Shown here: positions 38,605-45,627 of the stretch, one piece after another
Position numbering within the stretch: position 1 is the first letter of the stretch
Layout: each line of letters starts with the position of its first letter
Origin: an uncultured Pelagibacteraceae bacterium
GTDB taxonomy: Bacteria; Pseudomonadota; Alphaproteobacteria; Pelagibacterales; Pelagibacteraceae
Reading direction: 5' to 3'
Length of the DNA: 64,000 nucleotides
NCBI GenBank assembly: GCA_902596515.1
Contig: CACJUF010000001.1
Location: 62,001 to 126,000 of the forward strand
Translations under genes and position numbers: made by a program
The notes under the pieces: model-generated
Databases searched by the model: none
What the model was told of the DNA's origin: nothing
The model's input: only the letters and a program-made list of their open reading frames with translations

Positions 38605-38605
38605 T

Positions 38606-40000
38606 TTAAAATTTTTCATAAAGATAAGCATGAACTAATCTCGTTTTTTTTTGGTCACTTATTTTAAAATTATTTTTTTCAGTCGATTTACATTCAAAAT
38701 TAACTTCTGGCAAATAACATAAAAACCAAAAACTATTAATATTTTCATTTAAATTTTTATAATCATAAAAATTTAATTCTTTTTCAATGTTTGGTTGAAT
38801 ATTCTTTAAATAATTCATTATCAAAATTGAGGTTCCTCTCGGATTATATAAAACAATATTATTATTATCACTTTTTTTTATTTGATTAAAAACAAAATTA
38901 AACTGCGGTTTAGTTTTAGGTCTATCAAAAATTTCTATTAAGTGGTTTCCAACTGTCAACAAAATTAACAAAGAAATCAATATTCGTCTAAAATGATTAT
39001 TTCTTAAATCGTTAAGTAAACAAGATATTAGTACAAATATTGGTATTAAAATAAAAATGATATATCGGTCATGCAAAACTGGAGTCTTCAAAATTCCATA
39101 CATTAAAGGTATTAAATATGAAAAAAATATTATAGTTAAGAAAAATAGATAATTGTTATTTTCTAAAAATATTTTCTTCCTAAATTTAATGATGAGAAAT
39201 AATAATAATATTAGATAGAAATATCCCATAATTTTTGATCCAAAAAATCTTGGAAAATATAGTCCATCAAATACATTCATTATATCAGATGATAGTTCGT
39301 AATTATTAAATGAAATTTGGAACAAAATATAATTATAATTAAATAGCAAATAAAAAATACAGATTAATAAAAATGAAATATTAAGAAAAATATATCTTTC
39401 TCTAAATAATAAGTATTTGTAGAGAATAAAAAAAATCTGTGAAAAAAAAATAATTAAAGAAAATGGATTTGTGGAATAGTTGATTACAGAAAAAATAATA
39501 AAAAATACTATACCTTTTTTATTATCTTCCTCTTTATTAGACAGATTTAAAAAAAAATATATATTTAAAGCACTAGTTAATAATAATAATGAGTATGGTC
39601 TTACCTCTTGTGAATACTTAATTATATAAATACTTAAGCATGCCAACAGAGTTGTTAATAAAAATGTGTTATCTTTTTTAACTTGGTAGGTAATAGGTCC
39701 AATAATAATTAGAAATAATGAACCAAATATTAAAGGTAAGTATCTTGCTATTTCAGGATTATAACCGACTATACTTAAAAAATATTTTAGAATTAAATTA
39801 AAGAGTATTGGATTGTGATAATCATATTCATGTCTTTTGATGGTTTGATCCCATGATAATTCTGGTTCAGCAATCCAAAAAGATTGCATTTCATCTAACC
39901 AAAAATCCTCAAAATTTATTTGATAAAAAATAGTTAGAATTCCAATAATTATAAAAAAAAAATAAAAAAAATTTTTATTGATTTTTAAATCATTTAACAT
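38606..40000 (-). CDS. GT-C fold membrane glycosyltransferase (GT39/ArnT-like)
   Basis: 464 residues with about ten membrane helices. After the first helix comes an acidic loop FEDFWLDEMQSFWIAEPELS, the WxDE-type motif of lipid-phosphate-sugar transferases. Further on is IKYSQEVRPYSLLLLTSALN, the Q..RPY motif typical of the family. It should transfer a sugar from a polyprenyl-phosphate donor to a protein or glycan on the periplasmic side. It is flanked by the pilin/autotransporter genes and nadK on the same strand; glycosylating those surface proteins is possible but unproven. Confidence 0.75.
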   Translation of the reverse strand: MLNDLKINKNFFYFFFIIIGILTIFYQINFEDFWLDEMQSFWIAEPELSWDQTIKRHEYDYHNPILFNLILKYFLSIVGYNPEIARYLPLIFGSLFLIIIGPITYQVKKDNTFLLTTLLACLSIYIIKYSQEVRPYSLLLLTSALNIYFFLNLSNKEEDNKKGIVFFIIFSVINYSTNPFSLIIFFSQIFFILYKYLLFRERYIFLNISFLLICIFYLLFNYNYILFQISFNNYELSSDIMNVFDGLYFPRFFGSKIMGYFYLILLLFLIIKFRKKIFLENNNYLFFLTIIFFSYLIPLMYGILKTPVLHDRYIIFILIPIFVLISCLLNDLRNNHFRRILISLLILLTVGNHLIEIFDRPKTKPQFNFVFNQIKKSDNNNIVLYNPRGTSILIMNYLKNIQPNIEKELNFYDYKNLNENINSFWFLCYLPEVNFECKSTEKNNFKISDQKKTRLVHAYLYEKF

Positions 40001-40012
40001 TAGCTAAATTTA

Positions 40013-40783
40013 TTAGGAAGTTTCTCTTCTTAATTGTTCAATTTTAATTTTTTTTTGAAGACTTCTATTTTTATCATACATTAGGTTAAATTTTATATTT
40101 TGGTTTGTTTTAACAATAACGTTTTTTGCATTTCTTACTTCGATGTTATCTGCAACAGCACTTATTGGTCTTTTTTTAGGATTTAAATTTTTAATAATTA
40201 TTTTTGATTTATGACTTACTACTTTTCCTTTCCATCTTCTGGGCCTAAATGGACTTATCGGAGAAATAGATAGCTTTTTTGAGTTTAAACTTAGTATTGG
40301 TCCATGAACTGACAAATTATAAGCAGTACTCCCTGCGGGCGTTGAAACTAGAACGCCATCGGAAACTAATCTTTTGATAACTTGTTTTGAGCCATACCTT
40401 ATTGATAATGAGGCTGCCTGCCTACTTTGTCTTAAAATTGAAACTTCATTAATAGCTAAATATTTTCTTATTTGATTTTTACTATTTTTAACAATCATCT
40501 CTAATGGAGAAATAGAAATAACATTAGATCTAAATAGATTATTAATTATTGTTTTTGAAGAAAATTTATTCATCAAAAAACCATAATTTCCAGAATTTAT
40601 TCCATAAAAGAATTTTTTTGATTTTTTATACTTTTTTAATGTCTTAAGCATAAACCCATCACCACCAATAACTATGACAATATTAGATTTTGAGGGTTCA
40701 TGTTTATTTAATTTTCTAACTAGAGAATTTTTAATTTTCTGTGATTTTATATTTTTATCAGAAATGATTTGTATATATTTCAT
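40013..40783 (-). CDS. nadK: NAD kinase
   Basis: 256 residues, short alphaproteobacterial form. The phosphate-binding GGDG motif is in VIVIGGDGFMLKTLKKYKKS. INSGNYGFLMNKF, LAINEVSILRQSRQAA and the nucleotide-binding DGVLVSTPAGSTAYNLSVHG follow. It phosphorylates NAD+ to NADP+ in the cytoplasm. Its ATG is only 4 bases after the 3' end of tRNA-Leu, so the mRNA 5' end may be produced by tRNA 3' processing. Confidence 0.95.
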   Translation of the reverse strand: MKYIQIISDKNIKSQKIKNSLVRKLNKHEPSKSNIVIVIGGDGFMLKTLKKYKKSKKFFYGINSGNYGFLMNKFSSKTIINNLFRSNVISISPLEMIVKNSKNQIRKYLAINEVSILRQSRQAASLSIRYGSKQVIKRLVSDGVLVSTPAGSTAYNLSVHGPILSLNSKKLSISPISPFRPRRWKGKVVSHKSKIIIKNLNPKKRPISAVADNIEVRNAKNVIVKTNQNIKFNLMYDKNRSLQKKIKIEQLRRETS

Positions 40784-40787
40784 TTAA

Positions 40788-40873
40788 TGGTGCCCTCGGC
40801 CAGACTCGAACTGGCACTCCGCAAGCGGCAAGGATTTTAAGTCCTTTGTGTCTACCAATTTCACCACGAGGGC
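40788..40873 (-). tRNA. tRNA-Leu (anticodon TAA)
   Basis: An 86-base class II tRNA on the minus strand with encoded CCA. Acceptor GCCCTCG/CGAGGGC; anticodon stem AAGGA/TCCTT around CTTAAAA, giving TAA; variable arm TGCCGCTTGCGGAGT; T arm GCCAGTTCGAGTCTGGC. It lies immediately upstream of nadK on the same strand. Confidence 0.98.
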
Positions 40874-40949
40874 ATTAATGAATTTCATGAGTGTTTATGC
40901 CAATATTTATAATTGAACAAGAGGAATAAGTAAATTTTTTTATCTTATC

Positions 40950-40968
40950 CTATCTAGATCCTAGATAG
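40950..40968 (-). terminator. Hairpin downstream of the second autotransporter gene (possible terminator or 3' stabiliser)
   Basis: Perfect 8-base arms CTATCTAG and CTAGATAG around a 3-base loop, beginning 12 bases after the stop codon of the gene at 40980. No U-run follows in the transcript direction, so intrinsic termination is doubtful. Copies of the word GATC/CTAG in the same stretch make several alternative pairings possible. Confidence 0.4.
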
Positions 40969-40979
40969 ATCCTAGTTTG

Positions 40980-43079
40980 TTAAAATGTACTTACAATTTC
41001 TAGGTTTGCACCATATTCAGGTATTTGACTCATCAAGCTATAATTAGAATTAATTCTGATATCGAAACCATTTAAATTTCTCTTATAACTCAAAGATGCT
41101 TTGTCATTATCTAAAGTCATAGCATATTCAATATTGTCAGTTGGTATATAGCCAAATCCTAAATATAAAGTATCACTATGAGAATTGTCACTTTGATTTC
41201 TCTCATAAATAGTCATTACAGAAAAACCATCATTTGTTAATAAATCAAATCCAATATTTGCTCTTAAATTTTTAGAATCTTGATTAATTGTTTTTGTATA
41301 TTCTGTACCTTCAGAACGATAACGATATTTTGCATCTGAAGATGGACTAAAATCTACTCCAAGCTCTAATCCACCATTTGGTTTAAACGTAAAAGTATTA
41401 AAATTTAAAATATCACTTATGGTAAAACCAGCGGATATCATTCCAGTTTCAATTGTTTGAGCTTTGTAAACTAAAGCTGCAGCACCTTTTTCTGTATATG
41501 TAGACAATCTTGTATAGCCTAAATCAATTCTTAAATTAGGAGTGATATTTAAATCTTCTTTTTTATATGTTGTTAAGTAGTTAAGCGAACCAAATATCTG
41601 TTGTCCGCCTCTCTCTCCTGTTCTAGTGCTTCCTCCTTCCCCTTTTCTAACATGATCAGTTTTTAAAAAGCTCACTCCAATGATGCCTTCAGTAAATCTT
41701 TTATCATCATGAATAAAAGTTTCATAATAGGATGAACTAAAAGAATTAGTATCTAAATTAGTTCCAGATGTACCTACATCAACATCATCTTCACCTAATC
41801 TAAAAGCATAACCATATAATCTATTTTTGCTTATCTTTTTATCCATACCAAGTGTAATACCTTTGGTATTAATTTTCTTTGATAATGAATTAGATGTATC
41901 ACCAGTTCTACCAATACTTACACTACCCTCACTCCAAAATGACCAATCATCTGATAATTTGTCTAGAACTTCATTTGTTTTATTTGATATAGGAATAATT
42001 TTAGAGAGCGACGCCATCATTGAATTAGAAAAATTTAATCTAATATTTTGGTTACTTAATTGATCATTATTTCTATGTCTTCTTAACCAATACATACGAT
42101 TAAGAACTGGAGTTGTTGCATGTATAACAATTTGTTTAGCGGTTGCTGTTTGAGACTCGATTGAGCTTAAAATATCTTTACCCCCATCAGTAGTAGTTAT
42201 TGGATCGTCACAAGCACCATGAATTACGCTCCAATTACAGTCTAAGTTAAATTCATGAACTTTATCAAGTCCATCATCAATGATAAACATTTTACTTCCA
42301 TCATTACTAAACACAACTTCTCTTCCATTATTAACAACAGGTACATTATAGGTGCCTTCAAGGGATAAAGTAGAAACATCATAAGGTGTAGTTAATTTAA
42401 ACTGAGAAATCTTACCTTCATTACCATCAATGGTATACATTTTAGTACCATCGTAATTAAAAATAACTCCATCTATGTGATTGTGAAAAGAAATTAGGTC
42501 TTCAGTATTAAGATGAGTAACTGTGGAGCTAAGATCAAATCCTGTGCTTAGTGAATATTCATGAATACGCGCTTGTGAACTATTTCCTACACCAGCAACA
42601 ACCATTCTGGTACCATCATTATTAAATGCAATTGAGTTTGCTCTCTTTTCTTGACCAGAAATAATAATTTCGCTATCAGGTGTATCTGATGCTGTTGAAA
42701 CATCAAATGCAGTGCTTAGTAAGTATTCATCTACTGACTTTCTACCAGCATGTTGAACAATAAACATTTTTGTTCCATCGTTATTGAACACTACTTGTGT
42801 TGCTTGTGCATCACCACCTCTACTTACTCCTTTAGTATTATTTACGATTGCTGTTGAAATGTCATATGGGGTAGTTAATATATGTTCGGTAACTGCATCC
42901 GATGTTCCACCTCCAGCATTTACAGTATACATTTTTGTACCATCATTATTAAAGTTAAGTCCCAAATAAAAGTTCGAATCAAGTGATTTACTTTGCACAA
43001 AGGTTGGCTCCGCTATAGCTTTAGAAAAAAATAAAGCTAAAAAAAATACAATGTAATGGATTTTATAAATATTTTTCAC
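40980..43079 (-). CDS. Secreted beta-propeller protein with C-terminal autotransporter-like beta-barrel (paralogue 2)
   Basis: 699 residues. Signal peptide IYKIHYIVFFLALFFSKAIA before EPTFVQSK. Five propeller-type repeats are visible (LNFNNDGTKMYTV, VVFNNDGTKMFIV, IAFNNDGTRMVVA, VIFNYDGTKMYTI, VVFSNDGSKMFII), each paired with an LSTPYDVSTA-like strand. The linker LNRMYWLRRHRNNDQLSNQN and the barrel blocks WSEGSVSIGR, GEDDVDVGTSGTNLDT, GGQQIFGSLNY and LRIDLGYTRL parallel paralogue 1, and it also ends in Phe (VSTF). It is predicted to be exposed on the outer membrane; ligand unknown. A promoter match lies about 60 bases upstream. Confidence 0.82.
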   Translation of the reverse strand: MKNIYKIHYIVFFLALFFSKAIAEPTFVQSKSLDSNFYLGLNFNNDGTKMYTVNAGGGTSDAVTEHILTTPYDISTAIVNNTKGVSRGGDAQATQVVFNNDGTKMFIVQHAGRKSVDEYLLSTAFDVSTASDTPDSEIIISGQEKRANSIAFNNDGTRMVVAGVGNSSQARIHEYSLSTGFDLSSTVTHLNTEDLISFHNHIDGVIFNYDGTKMYTIDGNEGKISQFKLTTPYDVSTLSLEGTYNVPVVNNGREVVFSNDGSKMFIIDDGLDKVHEFNLDCNWSVIHGACDDPITTTDGGKDILSSIESQTATAKQIVIHATTPVLNRMYWLRRHRNNDQLSNQNIRLNFSNSMMASLSKIIPISNKTNEVLDKLSDDWSFWSEGSVSIGRTGDTSNSLSKKINTKGITLGMDKKISKNRLYGYAFRLGEDDVDVGTSGTNLDTNSFSSSYYETFIHDDKRFTEGIIGVSFLKTDHVRKGEGGSTRTGERGGQQIFGSLNYLTTYKKEDLNITPNLRIDLGYTRLSTYTEKGAAALVYKAQTIETGMISAGFTISDILNFNTFTFKPNGGLELGVDFSPSSDAKYRYRSEGTEYTKTINQDSKNLRANIGFDLLTNDGFSVMTIYERNQSDNSHSDTLYLGFGYIPTDNIEYAMTLDNDKASLSYKRNLNGFDIRINSNYSLMSQIPEYGANLEIVSTF

Positions 43080-43136
43080 AACAATTAATCATTAACACCT
43101 CTAAAATAAGGGAAGTGAGTGCTAAAAATTTAAAAC

Positions 43137-43165
43137 ATTATAGTTGAAATGTCTAGGTAGGACAA
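43137..43165 (-). promoter_or_regulatory. Predicted promoter of autotransporter-like paralogue 2
   Basis: On the minus strand TTGTCC (-35, 43160-43165), a 17-base spacer and a perfect TATAAT (-10, 43137-43142). It leaves a leader of roughly 50 bases before the ATG at 43079, which includes an AGAGG that could act in ribosome binding but is far from the start. Confidence 0.5.
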
Positions 43166-43207
43166 AATTTATGATGAGTAAATATCTTTAATAGTTATTA
43201 TTATTTA

Positions 43208-43417
43208 ATGAAAAGCAATATTGTTAAATCTCACTTAAAAAAAAAGTCACAGGCAAAGCTTGCTTTATCAATCAGCCTATTTATTGTGCTTTTAACCGCA
43301 ACTGGATACCTCTTTAATTCTAAAGAAGTAATTTTTCTATTTTATATTTTTTGTTTTGTATTTATCTACAATTTAGTAATCCAATTTTTATTAGAAAAAT
43401 TTGATATTAAATCATGA
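43208..43417 (+). CDS. Small membrane protein, function unknown
   Basis: 69 residues. A basic N-terminus (MKSNIVKSHLKKKSQAK) is followed by two hydrophobic segments at about residues 18-38 and 42-62. No family is recognised. It is supported by its position: its stop overlaps the start of the next small ORF by 4 bases (ATGA), and both precede the glucosylglycerate genes on the same strand. Confidence 0.6.
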   Translation: MKSNIVKSHLKKKSQAKLALSISLFIVLLTATGYLFNSKEVIFLFYIFCFVFIYNLVIQFLLEKFDIKS

Positions 43418-43560
43418 TTAAAACACTTATTAAATTAAAGGTATTAAAATTTATACTAATAGGTGGTGTATCAGCAGCTTATACTTTTAAGAAATATTGT
43501 GACCAAAAAAATAAAGAAAAAGTAAAAAAAGACAATAAACCATTGCTTCTTACTCGATAA
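43414..43560 (+). CDS. 48-residue small protein, function unknown (below ORF-track cutoff)
   Basis: Read directly from the sequence: ATG at 43414, TAA at 43558-43560. The protein begins MIKTLIKLKVLKFILIGGVS. A hydrophobic stretch (about residues 10-25) is followed by a highly charged tail (CDQKNKEKVKKDNK). The start overlaps the preceding stop as ATGA, which argues for a real coupled gene. The next gene, the HAD phosphatase, begins 31 bases later. Confidence 0.5.
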   Translation: MIKTLIKLKVLKFILIGGVSAAYTFKKYCDQKNKEKVKKDNKPLLLTR

Positions 43561-43591
43561 AAATTTTCTATTATTTATAGTAATATGAATA

Positions 43592-44392
43592 ATGAAAAAA
43601 AAACTTACAATAGTAATTTTTACTGATTTAGATGGATCTCTTTTACATAGAGATACTTTTAAATTTGATAGCATTAAAGATTATATTAAAGATCTTGTAA
43701 ATAAAGGTGTAATTATTATTCCAAATTCAAGTAAAACAGAGAGCGAGATTGAAAAATTCAATGAAGAGCTTGGAATAAATCTTCCTTATATTTCAGAAAA
43801 TGGATCATCTATTCATGGATTAAATTTAATCACCTCCAATTTTCCAGATAAACTTATTCTCAGTAGAGAAAAAGAGGAACTAATAAAGATTTTTGAAAAT
43901 AAAGTTCCTGAAAAATTAAAAGAAAAATGTTTTCAAATTTCAAAAATGAGTAAAAAAGAACAAGAAAATATATTAGGACAAAAGGATGTAAAACTCAAAG
44001 ATGCTTTAAATAGAAAGTATACTTTACCTTTTTTATTTAAAGGAAACAAAAATGAGAAAAATAAATTATTAAAAGTTTTAAATTCTAATTCATTAACGCT
44101 TCAAGAGGGTGGTCGTGTTTTAAACCTTTGTGATAATATTAATAAAGTTAAATCCATGAATAGAGTTATAAAAATTTTAAAAAAAACTGAGGATAAAATT
44201 AAGACCATTGCAGTTGGCGACAATTACAATGACCTTGATATGTTAAAAAGTTGTGACATCCCTTGCTTAGTATTCAATGATCAATTTATTCAAGATCAAA
44301 TAAACATTGATAATCTTATATTTTCAAACAAGCCATCACCTGAAGGCTGGGCTGATGTGATCAAAACGGCACTACTTAAATTGGACTATTAG
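43592..44392 (+). CDS. Glucosyl-/mannosyl-3-phosphoglycerate phosphatase (HAD family)
   Basis: 266 residues, MpgP/GpgP-type HAD enzyme of the Cof subclass. Catalytic DXD motif IVIFTDLDGSLLHRDTFKFD; motif II serine region IIIPNSSKTESEIEKF; LPYISENGSSIHG, typical of MpgP; motif IV VGDNYNDLDMLKSCDIP. It removes the phosphate from glucosyl-3-phosphoglycerate to give the compatible solute glucosylglycerate. The substrate assignment rests on the GpgS gene 14 bases downstream, since the family alone cannot separate mannosyl from glucosyl. Confidence 0.85.
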   Translation: MKKKLTIVIFTDLDGSLLHRDTFKFDSIKDYIKDLVNKGVIIIPNSSKTESEIEKFNEELGINLPYISENGSSIHGLNLITSNFPDKLILSREKEELIKIFENKVPEKLKEKCFQISKMSKKEQENILGQKDVKLKDALNRKYTLPFLFKGNKNEKNKLLKVLNSNSLTLQEGGRVLNLCDNINKVKSMNRVIKILKKTEDKIKTIAVGDNYNDLDMLKSCDIPCLVFNDQFIQDQINIDNLIFSNKPSPEGWADVIKTALLKLDY

Positions 44393-44406
44393 GATAAAAA
44401 GCCGCC

Positions 44407-45627
44407 ATGGGTGACTTTTCACAAAATGGAATAATCTCAACTTTACATGACTTTGGGACTAAGTCTACATCAGTCATAGAAAGTGAATTGTCAAAATTTT
44501 CTGAACAAAGAAAAATGGAATTAATTTTACCATGTCTTTATTCTGAACTGGAGGGCGAAGCTTTACCAAAAATTGTTGATGAAATAAGTAAAACTAAATA
44601 TTTAGATCACATAATTATTGGATTAGATAAAGCAAATGAAACTCAAGCAAAAAAAGCTTGGAAATTTTTTAAAAAATTAAAAACTCCCTTTTCTATCCTT
44701 TGGAATGATGGTCCAGCATTAAAAAAACTCGATCAAGAATTAAAAAAAAATAATCTGGCTCCTAGTGAGTTGGGAAAAGGACGAAATGTTTGGTATTGCA
44801 TAGGTATGTGTATTGCAAGAGACAGTGCTCGTTCAGTTGCTTTGCATGATTGTGATATCAAAACTTATGATAGAAGAATGCTTGCAAAACTTTTTTACCC
44901 AGTTGTAAATCCTCTTTTTAACTTTGAGTTTTGTAAGGGATATTATCCAAGGGTGGCCAATAATAAAATGAATGGTAGAGTTGCAAGATTACTTGTTTTC
45001 CCGTTATTAACAGCTTTAGAAAAAACGATTGGTAAAAGTGATTACTTAAACTTTATGAAATCTTTTAAATACCCTTTAGCTGGAGAGTTTTCATTTAGAC
45101 GAAATGTTTTACCAGAGTTAAGGATTTCGTCTGATTGGGGAATTGAGGTAGGAATTTTATCAGAAATGCAAAGAAGTTTCTCACCACAAAATATTTGCCA
45201 GGTTGACTTAGCTGATACCTACGATCATAAACATCAGGTTCTATCTTTAGATGACGAAACTAAAGGATTATCTAGAATGTCTATAGATATAATTAAAACA
45301 TTCATTAAAAAATTAGCTACTCAAGGTAATACCTTTAGTAGAGAAAAATTTAGATCATTGAAAGCGACATATTATAGATCTGCCCTTGATTTAATTGATA
45401 TTTATAGAAGTGATGCAGCGATGAATGGTCTAGAGTTAGACTCGCATACAGAGGAAAAAGCTGTTGAGTTATTTGCAATAAATATAATGAAAGCTGGAGA
45501 AGCATTTATCCAAAATCCAATGGATACTCCTTTTATACCAACTTGGAGCAGAGTAAAAAGTGCTATACCAGATTTTCTTGGAAGACTTGAAAAAGTAGTT
45601 AATGATGATAATAAAAAACATTCTTAA
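44407..45627 (+). CDS. gpgS: Glucosyl-3-phosphoglycerate synthase (GT81)
   Basis: 406 residues. Diagnostic blocks: MELILPCLYSELEGEALPKI, HIIIGLDKANETQAKKAW, GKGRNVWYCIGMCIARDSAR and the metal-binding VALHDCDIKTYDRRMLAKLF. FCKGYYPRVANNKMNGRVAR and the acceptor-site region YPLAGEFSFRRNVLPELRIS follow. It joins NDP-glucose to 3-phosphoglycerate. An AGGA element lies about 13 bases before the ATG. The TAATG overlap with the next gene couples it to the GH13 enzyme. Confidence 0.92.
   Translation: MGDFSQNGIISTLHDFGTKSTSVIESELSKFSEQRKMELILPCLYSELEGEALPKIVDEISKTKYLDHIIIGLDKANETQAKKAWKFFKKLKTPFSILWNDGPALKKLDQELKKNNLAPSELGKGRNVWYCIGMCIARDSARSVALHDCDIKTYDRRMLAKLFYPVVNPLFNFEFCKGYYPRVANNKMNGRVARLLVFPLLTALEKTIGKSDYLNFMKSFKYPLAGEFSFRRNVLPELRISSDWGIEVGILSEMQRSFSPQNICQVDLADTYDHKHQVLSLDDETKGLSRMSIDIIKTFIKKLATQGNTFSREKFRSLKATYYRSALDLIDIYRSDAAMNGLELDSHTEEKAVELFAINIMKAGEAFIQNPMDTPFIPTWSRVKSAIPDFLGRLEKVVNDDNKKHS

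Noticed and set aside
24532-40873. Genomic island delimited by tRNA genes with integrase or attachment sites
   Set aside because: No integrase, transposase or duplicated tRNA 3' end was found; only low GC and gene content suggest variability.
43150-43175. Plus-strand promoter TTGAAA...TATGAT for the small ORFs
   Set aside because: Spacer would be 20 bases, too long for a convincing call.
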